From NCBI GenBank assembly GCA_965199245.1, contig CBDAQP010000001.1, positions 1,116,001 to 1,180,000 of the forward strand: DNA of 64,000 nucleotides. Direction: 5' to 3'. The translations under genes and the position numbers were made by a program. Source of the DNA: Carbonatibacter sp965199245. GTDB taxonomy: Bacteria; Pseudomonadota; Alphaproteobacteria; Kiloniellales; Kiloniellaceae. Below the pieces are notes generated by a model. The model saw only the letters and a program-made list of their open reading frames with translations, made no database searches and was not told the origin of the DNA. Below are positions 9,231-18,531 of the stretch, in pieces (positions within the stretch are counted from its first letter, which is position 1; each line of letters begins with the position of its first letter).

Positions 9231-9333
9231 CTCGGCTCTGTTTTTTGTCTGGTGTCTTTTCCCGTCAAAGCAATAGTGCCTATGAGCGAGAAAATCAAAG
9301 ATTAAAGATCACCGCGCGAAAATCGCTGAGTGC

Positions 9334-9363
9334 TTGTCTGTGTGATTGCGTCAGGAGTATAAT
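9334..9363 (+). promoter_or_regulatory. Candidate promoter of metX-metW
   Basis: TTGTCT (9334-9339) and a perfect TATAAT (9358-9363) with an 18-bp spacer, 48 bp before the metX ATG. The region 9231-9410 was checked for a SAM-II-type leader, which is common upstream of alphaproteobacterial metX, but no match to its conserved blocks was seen. Confidence 0.5.
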
Positions 9364-9410
9364 CGTGCTCCCTTGAAAAATTTCCGTGTGCGTGAAAGAG
9401 AAAAGTTTCC

Positions 9411-10568
9411 ATGCCCCCGAACGCCATGTCCCCGAATCCGCAAAAGGAAAATCCCACAGGTCATGTTTTTCGCATGGAGACTCCGCTCGTACTGGACAGT
9501 GGCGTTCAGTTCGCCCCTGTTGATATTGCCTGGCAGAGCTATGGGCGACTCAATGATCGGCGCGACAATGCCATTTTGATCTGTCACGCCCTGACCGGGG
9601 ATCAATTCGTCGCTGGATCGCATCCTGTGACGGGCCGTCAGGGGTGGTGGGATACCATGGTTGGTCAGGGCTGTCCGATTGATACCAATCGCTATTTTGT
9701 TATTTGTAGTAATATCCTCGGCGGGTGTATGGGGTCATCGGGGCCAGCGAGTGTTGAACAGGATGGCGGCGAACCCTGGGGCTTGCGTTTTCCGGTTGTG
9801 ACCATTGCCGATATGGTCAGGGCGCAAAAGGCTCTGATTGACCATTTGGGCATTGCGCGGCTTTTTGCCGTTGTCGGCGGCTCAATGGGCGGGATGCAGG
9901 TTCTGCAATGGGCGGTGAGCTACCCTGATAAGGTGGGGGCAGTTGTTCCGGTGGCGACGGCCCCGCGTCACACGGCACAGAATATTGCCTTTCATGAAAT
10001 TGGTCGTCAGGCCATTATGGCAGACCCCGATTGGTGTCAGGGACACTATGCCCGTACGGGGCAGGCTCCGCGTGCGGGCCTGTCGGTGGCGCGGATGACT
10101 GCCCATGTGACCTATCTCTCCGAAGTCGCCCTGCACCGCAAATTCGGGCGACGGCTTCAGGATCGCTCCGCCCCGACCTATGGCTTTGATGCCGATTTTC
10201 AGGTTGAAAGCTATCTGCGTCATCAGGGGTCAAGTTTTGTCAATCGCTTTGATGCCAACAGCTATCTTTATATCACCCGCGCGATGGATTATTTTGATCT
10301 GGCGGCAGAATATGGCGGGCGTTTGGCTGATGCCTTTGCCCAGGCACAGGCGCGGTTCTGTGTGGTGTCTTTTTCCAGTGATTGGCTGTTCCCCCCGGAT
10401 GAAAGCCGCAACCTTGTCCATGCGTTGTCTGCGGCGGGGGTGGATGTCAGCTTCGTCAACATTGAAAGTGATGCGGGACACGATGCCTTTTTGCTCGACC
10501 CCCCCGAATTTTCCGAGGTCATTGCGGGATTTCTGGACAGCTGTGAGAGGGAGGGCGGCCATGTCTGA
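9411..10568 (+). CDS. metX: Homoserine O-acetyltransferase (or succinyltransferase) MetX
   Basis: Acylates homoserine, the first committed step of methionine synthesis; cytoplasmic, 385 residues, usual length. An alpha/beta-hydrolase fold. The nucleophile is Ser158 in VVGGSMGGMQ, Asp is in SSDWLFPP, and His is in SDAGHDAFLL near the C-terminus. Conserved HALTGD, WWD.MVG and NILGGCMGSSGP segments are present. The acyl donor cannot be assigned with certainty. ATG 9411 is chosen; ATG 9426 is possible. The stop overlaps the start of metW by 8 bp. Confidence 0.92.
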   Translation: MPPNAMSPNPQKENPTGHVFRMETPLVLDSGVQFAPVDIAWQSYGRLNDRRDNAILICHALTGDQFVAGSHPVTGRQGWWDTMVGQGCPIDTNRYFVICSNILGGCMGSSGPASVEQDGGEPWGLRFPVVTIADMVRAQKALIDHLGIARLFAVVGGSMGGMQVLQWAVSYPDKVGAVVPVATAPRHTAQNIAFHEIGRQAIMADPDWCQGHYARTGQAPRAGLSVARMTAHVTYLSEVALHRKFGRRLQDRSAPTYGFDADFQVESYLRHQGSSFVNRFDANSYLYITRAMDYFDLAAEYGGRLADAFAQAQARFCVVSFSSDWLFPPDESRNLVHALSAAGVDVSFVNIESDAGHDAFLLDPPEFSEVIAGFLDSCEREGGHV

Positions 10569-11163
10569 ACAACCCGCTTTGCGTCATGATATGCGCGTTC
10601 TTTCATCGATGATTGAAACGGATGCACGGGTGCTTGATATTGGCTGTGGCGAAGGAATCCTGTTACAACATCTCGTTCAAGACAGGGGGGCTGTGGTGCG
10701 GGGGTTGGAACTGTCACAACGCCTCGTCAACAAAGCCGTCGCCCGGGGGGTGTCTGTGATTCAGGGCAATGCCGATAGCGATCTGGTTTATTACCCGGAT
10801 CAATCATTTGACTATGCCATCCTCAGTCAGGCTCTCCAAGCCATGAATAAACCCCGCCAAGTTGTGGGCGAATTGCTCCGCATTGGCAAGCGGGCTGTGG
10901 TGTCTTTTCCCAATTTTGGTCATTGGCGCGTGCGGTTGTCGCTGGGGTTGTCGGGACGGATGCCGGTCACGCGCGCGCTGGCCTGGCAGTGGTATGAAAC
11001 CCCCAATATTCATTTTTGCACCATCAAGGATTTTTTTATCCTCTGCGATGAAATGGGCGTGGCGATTGAACGCTTTGCCATTTTGGACGCACAGGGACGA
11101 CAGCAAAGCCGCTTGCTGGCGAATCTCTTGGGCCATCAGGCCATTTTCGTCTTGCGCCAATGA
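10561..11163 (+). CDS. metW: Methionine biosynthesis protein MetW
   Basis: A 200-residue methyltransferase-fold protein with the SAM-site motif VLDIGCGEGILLQHL near residue 25 and the MetW segment VVSFPNFGHWRVRL. Where studied, MetW works with MetX in homoserine acylation. The ATG at 10561 lies in the metX 3' end (ATGTCTGA overlap), so the two proteins are translated together. The frame is open further upstream, but that is a shadow of metX. Followed by about 130 bp without a gene and then an IS630 relic. Confidence 0.92.
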   Translation: MSEQPALRHDMRVLSSMIETDARVLDIGCGEGILLQHLVQDRGAVVRGLELSQRLVNKAVARGVSVIQGNADSDLVYYPDQSFDYAILSQALQAMNKPRQVVGELLRIGKRAVVSFPNFGHWRVRLSLGLSGRMPVTRALAWQWYETPNIHFCTIKDFFILCDEMGVAIERFAILDAQGRQQSRLLANLLGHQAIFVLRQ

Positions 11164-11296
11164 ACCGCGCAGTGCCTCAAAAATAAGAATTTATTGCCAT
11201 CTGTGCCCTTTTAATGTCGGTGGTGGCCCTGTCGATTGATGTGATGTTGTCCGCCCTTGGGGAACTGTCCGCCGCATTCGGGGTTGTGGATGGTAA

Positions 11297-12400
11297 TACC
11301 AACTGCATAAAGTAAAGACTTGCTGGATCTGGGGCGTGAGCAGGTTCTGTGATTCAAGGACGGACAGAGTTTTGGAGATTTGTCCCGGGTCAGCCCCTGC
11401 GTCAGGATGATGACGCATCCAGTCTTCGCCGCCTTCTCAACAGATTCGAACCGGACGCGCCGCTTCCCTGCCCTTGCGGTCATCTCTGATAGCGGCAGTC
11501 GCAGTGAAGCCGCGCGGTGTTGGTCGTCAAATTGTTCGTGACCGGGTGTTGCGTTTCAATGCAGAAGGTTCAGACGGTCTTTTGCAGCGTTCGGGAAGCG
11601 GGCGACCGGCCAGTGAGGCCCGGCTTGCTGCCCTGATTGCCCGTGTTGAAACAGGGCCATTGCCTGCCATCGATGGTGCGCTGGCGACTTCTGGATCTGG
11701 CGCAGTGGTTATGGGAGGACGATCGCCTCGGCGAAAGTTGCCTGAGCGCCACCTTGCGCAAACACGGAGACAGGACATTGACGGCCCGTGCATCATGGAC
11801 AAAACGGGGATGCCCTGAGCGCATTTAAAAAAACGTCCCCATTGAAAGAGACCGTATCCGGGAAAAAACAGGGCGAACTGTCCCCCTTGAAATCCGGTTC
11901 CAGGACGACGCGCGGGTTGGTCAAAAAACACAGATCACGCGGCACTAGGCAAAGCGTGGAACCCGCCCGGTCTCTCCAAAGGATCAAGGGATCAAATCTG
12001 TCTGGATATTCGGGGCGATCTGCCCGGCCCGGGGGGGGCGCTCTTGTCCTGCCGCGCTGTGATACACGCGGGATGCAAGGGCATCCGGAGGACAGATCAT
12101 CACAGGTCGAACCCGGTGCCCATGCCCTCATCATTCCGGATCAGGCCGGAGGGCACACCACAACCAATCTGGATAGTCCCGACAATATCACCCTCTTGCC
12201 TCTGCCGCCACGCAGCCCGGCCCCGGTCGAAAAACTCTGGCAATATTTGCGACAAAACTGGCTGTCAAACAGAATAGTCCAATCTCAGATGGGTTCCCTC
12301 TCCTGTGACGCATGGAACAACCTCACCGAAAGACTATGGAAAATCATGTCCATTGGATACAGAAAATGGACCCATGGGTGCTGACTTTCCGGAAATGGCA
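11297..12400 (+). mobile_element. IS630-family insertion sequence, copy A (decayed)
   Basis: About 1.1 kb with IS630-type ends: TACCAACTGCATAAAG at the left, GGAAATGGCA at the right, the latter degenerate compared with the GGAATTGGTA of better copies. The interior encodes transposase pieces in several frames: a winged-helix region near 11474-11700, a middle part, and the conserved C-terminal segment with QYLRQNWLSNR near 12240. Stops and frame changes break the gene. It matches the copies at 36325, 41929 and (minus) 39869 and 49087. It lies between metW and glmU and separates glmU from older upstream sequence. Confidence 0.85.
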
Positions 12401-12557
12401 TAAAAAAGCATCACGAGGCTCCTTTGATAGCAAGGGTAAAGACATTGCAATTTTGTCGCAGGGACACTGCAACTTTTGCATACAATTTGTGAATTGCTTT
12501 TCCGGTGCTGTCCTGACATTTTTCTGTGAAGAGAGGTCATGTTTTTTGAGGTCAGTT

Positions 12558-13928
12558 ATGTCAACACGTCATTTGGCGGTTATTATTCTGGCGGCGGGTC
12601 AGGGAACCCGTATGAAATCCGCGCGTCCTAAAGTTCTGCACGAGGTTGCAGGTCAGGCAATGCTCCAGCACGTCATCAATGGCGTAGCGCACCTCAAACC
12701 AGAACGTATTGTTGTGTTGGTTGGGCCGGGGCAGGAGGGCGTGTGCGCCCTGGCAGAACAAAATGGCTGTGAAGCCGTCGTTCAACACGACCGGCTGGGT
12801 ACAGGCCATGCTGCGCGTGTGGGGCTGTCTGTGTTGGCAGAGATGACGGCAGATGGGGCGCAGGCCGATGTCATGGTTGCCATTGGCGATAGTCCCTTGA
12901 TCCGCCCGGACAGTTACGCCGCACTTTGTGATCGGCGGGGGCAGGAGGTATTGTCTTTCCTCTGTTTTCGTCCGCAAGACCCCGCGCGCTATGGGCGTGT
13001 CCGTTTGGATGCGGCGGGTCAGGCCACTGGGATCACCGAATTTGCGGATGCTTCTGAAGATGAGCGCAGGATTGATCTGTGTAACGGGGGGGTTTTCCTG
13101 TGTGATGGGCCGAAATTGCGTGGTCTTTTAGCGGGTTTGTCCAACGACAATGCACAGGGGGAATACTATCTGACCGATATTGTTGCGGATGTTGCGCGGC
13201 GTGGTTGGGGGGCGCGGGTTGTGGAGGCCAGTGAAGACGAAATGCTCGGCGTCAATACGCGCCCGGAGCTGGCACGGGCAGAGGCCATTATGCAGGATCG
13301 CCTGCGTACCGCTACGATGTTGTCCGGTGTGACCTTGATTGATCCGGCGACAACTTGGCTGAGCACAGATACCCGGTGGGGGCGCGATGTTGTGGTTGAA
13401 CCTGCGGTCTGGATTGGCCCGGGCGTGTCGATTGCCGATGGGGTGCGTATTCGGGCCTATTCCCACCTCGAAGACACCCGTGTTGATCCGGATGCTGTTG
13501 TGGGGCCTTATGCCCGTTTGCGCCCAGGGACAAGGCTGGCGGCTGGTGTCAAGGTTGGGAACTTTGTTGAAATCAAAAACGCGACTGTTGCAGAGGGTGC
13601 AAAGGTCAATCACCTCAGCTATATCGGCGATGCCACTGTCGGGGCGGAGGCCAACATCGGCGCGGGAACCATTACCTGTAATTATGACGGTTTTTTCAAA
13701 TACAAAACTGAAATTGGGGCGGGTGCTTTTATTGGTAGCAACACCGCCCTTGTCGCCCCTGTTTGCATTGGGGCTGGTGCACTGGTCGGGGCGGGGTCTG
13801 TTGTGATACAGGATGTGGCGGAGAACGACCTGACCGCCGTGCGCGGAACGCTCATTAACAGGCCCGATGGGGCCAGTCGTTTCCGCGCCCGTCGTCTTGC
13901 ACAAAAGAAACGCGAGCAAGAGGGATAA
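12558..13928 (+). CDS. glmU: Bifunctional N-acetylglucosamine-1-phosphate uridyltransferase / glucosamine-1-phosphate acetyltransferase
   Basis: Makes UDP-GlcNAc for peptidoglycan and LPS. It has 456 residues from the ATG at 12558, the normal length. An N-terminal nucleotidyltransferase domain carries LAAGQGTRMKS (11-21). The C-terminal left-handed beta helix carries the acetyltransferase site (NFVEIKNA, HLSYIGDA, NIGAGTITCNYDG). The longer open frame from 12312 runs into IS630 sequence and is not used. glmS begins 4 bp after its stop, so both steps toward UDP-GlcNAc are co-expressed. Confidence 0.95.
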   Translation: MSTRHLAVIILAAGQGTRMKSARPKVLHEVAGQAMLQHVINGVAHLKPERIVVLVGPGQEGVCALAEQNGCEAVVQHDRLGTGHAARVGLSVLAEMTADGAQADVMVAIGDSPLIRPDSYAALCDRRGQEVLSFLCFRPQDPARYGRVRLDAAGQATGITEFADASEDERRIDLCNGGVFLCDGPKLRGLLAGLSNDNAQGEYYLTDIVADVARRGWGARVVEASEDEMLGVNTRPELARAEAIMQDRLRTATMLSGVTLIDPATTWLSTDTRWGRDVVVEPAVWIGPGVSIADGVRIRAYSHLEDTRVDPDAVVGPYARLRPGTRLAAGVKVGNFVEIKNATVAEGAKVNHLSYIGDATVGAEANIGAGTITCNYDGFFKYKTEIGAGAFIGSNTALVAPVCIGAGALVGAGSVVIQDVAENDLTAVRGTLINRPDGASRFRARRLAQKKREQEG

Positions 13929-13932
13929 GAAC

Positions 13933-15756
13933 ATGTGTGGAATTATCGGGATTGTTGGACAGGAAGATGTTGCCCCCCTGTTGCTGGACGGGTTGAAGCG
14001 GCTTGAATATCGCGGTTATGATTCGGCGGGGATTGCGACCCTGTGTCAGGGGCAGCTGGCCCGTCGGCGGGCAGAGGGTAAACTCCGCAACCTTGTCAGC
14101 GTGGTCGCAGATGACCCGATTAGCGGCACAGTTGGCATCGGACACACGCGCTGGGCGACGCATGGTCGTCCGACGCTCAACAATGCCCACCCCCACGCGA
14201 CAGCGCAGGTGTCGCTTGTCCATAATGGGATTGTTGAAAACTATCGCACGCTCAAGGCTGAATTGGATGGGCGTGGCGTTGTTTTTGAGACGGAAACCGA
14301 TACAGAGGTTGTGGTTCACATGATTTCTGCCGCGCTTGAGGATGGTCTAGGCCCCCAAGATGCGGCATTTGGGGTGATTGAGCGGTTGGAGGGGGCCTTT
14401 GCCCTCGCGATTGTCTTTGCCGGATATGACAACCTGATGATCGGCGCGCGAAAGGGAAGCCCTCTCGCGGTGGGTTATGGGGAGGAAGGTATGTACCTTG
14501 GTTCTGATGCGTTGGCTCTTGCGCCTCTGACCAATCGTTTGTCCTACCTCGAAGAAGGCGACCGGGCGGTTCTCACATGCGCGGGCGTTGACATTTATGA
14601 CGGCGATGGTCAGCGCGTTGAACGCCCGCCTGTGCAGTCGGCGGTGTCTGGGGCGGTGATTGGAAAGGGGCAATATCGCCACTTTATGCAGAAGGAAATT
14701 TTTGAACAGCCTGCGGTCATCGGGGATACGCTTCACAGCCTTTATGATCCTGAAAAAGGTCAAGTGAACTTACCGAATTTCCCCTTTGATCTGGCGACCA
14801 TCCCGCGCTTGACCGTGATTGGCTGCGGGTCGGCCTTTCTAGCGGGCTGGACGGCGAAATATTGGCTGGAGCACGAAGCGGCCCAACCGGTTGAGGTTGA
14901 TATTGCATCCGAATTTCGCTACCGCGAAGCCCCCATGCCCCCAGGTGGGGTGAGTGTCTTTATTTCTCAATCGGGGGAAACGTCCGATACACTGGCGGCC
15001 CTGCACTATGCCAGATCACGCGGGCAAAAGATTTTGTCTGTGGTCAATGTGCCTGAATCTGCCATTGCGCGGGAAAGTGATATGGTTTTGCTCACGGTCG
15101 CCGGCCCGGAAATCGGTGTGGCCTCGACCAAGGCTTTTATAACACAGCTGACCGTTTTGGCTTGTTTGAGCCTTGCCATGGGGCGGGCCAAGGGGACACT
15201 GGTGGCTGAACGTGAAGCCACGCTGTCGCGGGCTTTGGGAGCTTTGCCCGCGCGTGTCAGAGACCTGCTCCACCATGACGAGGCATTACGCGGCATTGCC
15301 GCTGACCTAGCCGAGGCACGGGGTGTGCTTTATCTGGCGCGGGGGGCGATGTATCCCATTGCCCTCGAAGGGGCCTTGAAGCTCAAGGAACTCAGCTATA
15401 TCCACGCCGAGGGCTACGCCGCAGGAGAAATGAAGCACGGCCCGATTGCGCTGATTGATGAAACAGTCCCTATCGTCGCCTGTGCTCCCAGCGGCCCCTT
15501 ATTGGAAAAGGTCATTTCAAACCTCCAGGAAGCCCACGCTCGGGGTGGACAGATTATCCTGATCTCTGATGCCGAAGGCCTTGCCCGTGCGGGCGACATT
15601 GTCAAACATGCCGTCGAAATGCCCCGCGTTGACCCCTTTGTCGCGCCTATCCTCTACACCGTCCCGATCCAGCTTTTGGCTTATCACACCGCTGTTTTCA
15701 AAGGTACAGACGTTGACCAGCCTCGCAATCTTGCCAAGTCGGTGACGGTGGAGTAG
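13933..15756 (+). CDS. glmS: Glutamine--fructose-6-phosphate aminotransferase (isomerizing)
   Basis: A 607-residue cytoplasmic enzyme making glucosamine-6-phosphate. The N-terminal glutaminase begins MCGIIGIVG with the nucleophile cysteine at position 2, exposed when Met is removed. Two SIS domains follow (around 285-430 and 455-595), with SQSGETSDTLAAL, and the C-terminus ends in PRNLAKSVTVE, as in functional GlmS. GAGGG precedes the ATG. No glmS ribozyme is expected or seen, since the gene is immediately downstream of glmU. Confidence 0.96.
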   Translation: MCGIIGIVGQEDVAPLLLDGLKRLEYRGYDSAGIATLCQGQLARRRAEGKLRNLVSVVADDPISGTVGIGHTRWATHGRPTLNNAHPHATAQVSLVHNGIVENYRTLKAELDGRGVVFETETDTEVVVHMISAALEDGLGPQDAAFGVIERLEGAFALAIVFAGYDNLMIGARKGSPLAVGYGEEGMYLGSDALALAPLTNRLSYLEEGDRAVLTCAGVDIYDGDGQRVERPPVQSAVSGAVIGKGQYRHFMQKEIFEQPAVIGDTLHSLYDPEKGQVNLPNFPFDLATIPRLTVIGCGSAFLAGWTAKYWLEHEAAQPVEVDIASEFRYREAPMPPGGVSVFISQSGETSDTLAALHYARSRGQKILSVVNVPESAIARESDMVLLTVAGPEIGVASTKAFITQLTVLACLSLAMGRAKGTLVAEREATLSRALGALPARVRDLLHHDEALRGIAADLAEARGVLYLARGAMYPIALEGALKLKELSYIHAEGYAAGEMKHGPIALIDETVPIVACAPSGPLLEKVISNLQEAHARGGQIILISDAEGLARAGDIVKHAVEMPRVDPFVAPILYTVPIQLLAYHTAVFKGTDVDQPRNLAKSVTVE

Positions 15757-15831
15757 ATGCAGTGGGGTACTCTCCTGCAGAGGAATGATTTTGTGTGAAG
15801 AGAATGTCATTTCAATGGCACAGGTTTGGGG

Positions 15832-15874
15832 AGAACAGCAGAGAACAGCACTATCCGCGCACAGGTCTCATTAC
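15832..15874 (-). mobile_element. Solo end of an IS5-family element
   Basis: Read on the minus strand this stretch begins TAATGAGACCTGTGCGCG and later has CTCTGCTGTT, like the left end of the IS relic at 54499. Only the end remains. It lies in the 229-bp gap between glmS and ettA, where nothing else was recognised. Confidence 0.4.
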
Positions 15875-15985
15875 AGCCATGGTTGGGGTAACATTATCTC
15901 TCGTGCGCTTATCATAGACAGGGCGGTGTGGACGGGGTAAAGATCGCGTCTGGGTTTATCTGTTTGTGAAAAACTGGAGTGTGCG

Positions 15986-17662
15986 ATGGCATCCTATCAA
16001 TACATCTATCATATGGATCGGGTTTCAAAGACCTATCCGGGAGGGAAAACCGTTCTCAAGGATATTCGGTTGAATTTCCTGCCCGGGGCCAAGATTGGGG
16101 TTTTGGGGTTGAATGGGTCGGGTAAATCGTCCCTGATGCGGATTATGGCGGGCCTCGATCATGAGTTTAATGGCGAAGCCCGGGCCGCAGAGGGGGTGAA
16201 AATCGGCTATCTGCCACAGGAACCCGAATTGAACCCTGAAAAGGATGTTTTGGGCAATATCATGGAAGGGGTGCAGGAGACCAAAGACCTTTTGACCCGT
16301 TTTGAAGAGGTCTCTGCCCGCTTTGCCGAGGTTGAACCCGATGATATGGATGCCCTGATCGAAGAACAGGGGGCTTTGCAGGAAAGAATTGATGCGGTCA
16401 ATGCGTGGGATTTGGATCGTACGGTTGAGATTGCGATGGATGCTCTGCGCTGTCCGGCGGGGGCCTCGGATGTCAGTAAGCTGTCGGGTGGTGAACGGCG
16501 TCGGGTGGCCTTGTGCCGGTTGTTGCTGTCGGCCCCTGATATGTTGTTACTCGATGAACCGACGAACCACCTCGACGCAGAGTCTGTTGCCTGGTTAGAG
16601 CGTTATTTGGAAGAGTACACCGGTACAGTGGTTTGTGTCACCCACGACCGTTATTTTTTGGACAATGTGGCGGGTTGGATTTTGGAACTCGATCGGGGGC
16701 AGGGCTTGCCCTATGAGGGAAACTATTCCAGCTGGCTGGAACAAAAGCAAAAACGCTTGGCCCAGGAAGAAAAAGAAGAGTCCGCGCGTCAACGTTTCCT
16801 GCGTGATGAATTGCAATGGGTGCGGCAGGGGGCAAAGGGCCGCCAGAGCAAGTCAAAGGCACGGTTGCAAGCCTATGACCAACTGGTATCCGAAGAGGTC
16901 ACTCGCGCCCCGGAGCCGGGGCGCATTGTCATTCCTCCCGCGCCGCGTTTGGGTGACCTGGTCATTGCCGCCAATGGCATGGGTAAGGGATTTGGCGAGC
17001 GAATGTTGATTGAAAATCTGGACTTTAAAATTCCCAAGGGGGCGATTGTGGGTATTATCGGCCCGAACGGGGCAGGGAAGACCACCCTGTTTCGCATGAT
17101 TACGGGGCAGGATACACCTGACAGTGGTGAATTGGTGGTCGGGGAAACGGTCGAAATTGGCTATGTCGATCAGAGCCGCGATGCCCTTGCACCAGAAAAA
17201 ACCGTCTGGGAAGAAGTGTCCGGCGGGCAGGATGTGATTGAAATCGGCAAACACACGGTGCAATCGCGGGCCTATGTGGGCAATTTCAATTTCAAAGGCG
17301 GCGATCAACAAAAAAAGGTTGGACAGCTCTCAGGCGGGGAGCGCAACCGCGTCCACCTTGCCAAAATGTTGAGACAGAGTGCCAATGTAATCCTGTTGGA
17401 TGAGCCGACCAATGATCTGGACGTTGATACCTTGCGGTCGTTGGAAGAAGCAATTTTGGACTATTCTGGCTGTGTGTTGGTGACCTCACACGACCGCTGG
17501 TTTCTTGATCGGATTGCCACCCATATTCTGGCCTTTGAAGGTAACAGTCAGGTGGTGTGGTTTGAAGGCAATTACGAAGACTACGAGGCAGACCGCAAAC
17601 GCCGCTTGGGTGCGGAGGCCGAACAGCCTCACCGGATTAGGTATAAACCCCTGACCCGTTAA
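15986..17662 (+). CDS. ettA: Energy-dependent translational throttle protein, ABC-F ATPase
   Basis: A 558-residue soluble ABC-F protein that binds the ribosomal E site and gates early elongation by ATP level (known of the family). It has two ABC cassettes without membrane domains: GLNGSGKSS at 41-49, LSGGERRRVAL and DEPTNHLDAESV; then GPNGAGKTT, LSGGERNRVHL and DEPTNDLDVDTL. The interdomain linker and the arm insertion (HEFNGE...LPQEPELNPEKDVLGN) match EttA length and order. GGAG precedes the ATG. A strong terminator follows within 3 bp of the stop. Confidence 0.94.
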   Translation: MASYQYIYHMDRVSKTYPGGKTVLKDIRLNFLPGAKIGVLGLNGSGKSSLMRIMAGLDHEFNGEARAAEGVKIGYLPQEPELNPEKDVLGNIMEGVQETKDLLTRFEEVSARFAEVEPDDMDALIEEQGALQERIDAVNAWDLDRTVEIAMDALRCPAGASDVSKLSGGERRRVALCRLLLSAPDMLLLDEPTNHLDAESVAWLERYLEEYTGTVVCVTHDRYFLDNVAGWILELDRGQGLPYEGNYSSWLEQKQKRLAQEEKEESARQRFLRDELQWVRQGAKGRQSKSKARLQAYDQLVSEEVTRAPEPGRIVIPPAPRLGDLVIAANGMGKGFGERMLIENLDFKIPKGAIVGIIGPNGAGKTTLFRMITGQDTPDSGELVVGETVEIGYVDQSRDALAPEKTVWEEVSGGQDVIEIGKHTVQSRAYVGNFNFKGGDQQKKVGQLSGGERNRVHLAKMLRQSANVILLDEPTNDLDVDTLRSLEEAILDYSGCVLVTSHDRWFLDRIATHILAFEGNSQVVWFEGNYEDYEADRKRRLGAEAEQPHRIRYKPLTR

Positions 17663-17664
17663 GA

Positions 17665-17695
17665 AAAAGGCACACCCTGCAAGGGTGTGCCTTTT
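17665..17695 (+). terminator. Rho-independent terminator of ettA
   Basis: A 14-bp perfect stem (AAAAGGCACACCCT with AGGGTGTGCCTTTT) and a 3-nt GCA loop, ending in a T run, starting 3 bp after the ettA stop. The A and T tracts on both sides let it work in either direction. Confidence 0.9.
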
Positions 17696-17705
17696 GTGTT
17701 GAAGT

Positions 17706-17850
17706 GAGTGTCTCTAAAAACCGCGACCCTCGTCGTTCTGGTGCGTTGGTTGTGGGTCGTTCCTGTGCAGGCTGCTCTCTTTCGATCCTCAAATACGTCA
17801 CGTATTCTGCGGTTCTCGAAAACAGCTTCTCTGCCAGCCGCCGCGCGTAA
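17706..17850 (+). repeat. Dispersed intergenic repeat, copy 2
   Basis: Begins CTAAAAACCGCGACCCTCG and TCTGGTGCGTTGG, and carries the core TATTCTGCGGTTCTCG, AAAACAGCTT and CTGCCAGCC. It has the same block order as the copy at 22117-22236 with a longer middle. It fills most of the 240 bp between ettA and mlaC. Confidence 0.65.
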
Positions 17851-17903
17851 TTTATAGCATTGGTTGGAGGTTTCCAGAGGCATGCGGTGGCCGGCAAGAC
17901 AAG

Positions 17904-18491
17904 TCAGAGTTTTTCTTTCAGTCGTGCGCTAAATTTGCTGATATTGCCCTTCATGTTTTTGAGGGCAGATGTGTAATCTTCGCGGTAAGTGGCCCGCATC
18001 GAGATTCCTTCCGGGGCAATGTCCTTGATTTGGAAGCTACCCTCTTTTTCTCTCAGACGCCAAAAGATGTTTGCTGTTTCTCCCCCGGGGGTCATGATGG
18101 TTGTTGTGATGATAATGTCATCTTTGCGGGCGACGGCCTTGACAACGTTGAATGTCGTCTCGCCATAGTCTTCGAACAGGGGTAAAAACCGCTGAACTAT
18201 GACATCCCTAAAGATCGCGGTGAAGGTCGTGCGTTCTTCGGGGCTGGCCTTGCGCCAGAATCGTCCTATGACAAAACGTGCGGTGTCGTCAATATCGAAA
18301 TACTTCGTCATCAGTGTTTTGAAGTTTTCGCTTTTTTGTTCTTGATTTAGCGCGGGGTCTGTCAGGCCCGTTATAGCTTCGCTATGCAGGGTGGTCAGGA
18401 ACGCGCTGGCGGCATCTGTCGCGTTCTGTGCCAGAGCGGGTGAAGAGGTCAGGAAGAGTGCGGCAAAGGCCGTGACAAGAATTTTTCTCAT
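17904..18491 (-). CDS. mlaC: Phospholipid-binding protein MlaC / Ttg2D family
   Basis: A 195-residue periplasmic protein with a signal peptide (cleavage after SPALA). It contains the Tol_Tol_Ttg2 features: YFDIDDTARFVIGRFWRKASPEE, FRDVIVQRFLPLFEDY and a basic C-terminus. The family carries phospholipids between the outer-membrane MlaA complex and the inner-membrane MlaFEDB pump. It lies 40 bp downstream of mlaA on the same strand, which supports the role. The MlaFEDB genes are not in this window. Confidence 0.87.
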   Translation of the reverse strand: MRKILVTAFAALFLTSSPALAQNATDAASAFLTTLHSEAITGLTDPALNQEQKSENFKTLMTKYFDIDDTARFVIGRFWRKASPEERTTFTAIFRDVIVQRFLPLFEDYGETTFNVVKAVARKDDIIITTTIMTPGGETANIFWRLREKEGSFQIKDIAPEGISMRATYREDYTSALKNMKGNISKFSARLKEKL

Positions 18492-18531
18492 TGCATCCTG
18501 CGGTTAAACATTGAGAATTGAAAGAGTTGTC

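Noticed and set aside
9231..9410. SAM-responsive riboswitch before metX
   Set aside because: The conserved SAM-II blocks are not visible; only a promoter-like pair was found.
12312..12557. Extended GlmU N-terminus
   Set aside because: The extra 82 codons lie in IS630 sequence; GlmU proteins start close to LAVIILAAGQGTR.
13128..13934. 268-codon minus-strand open frame
   Set aside because: It is a shadow of glmU, whose product is fully supported in the plus strand.
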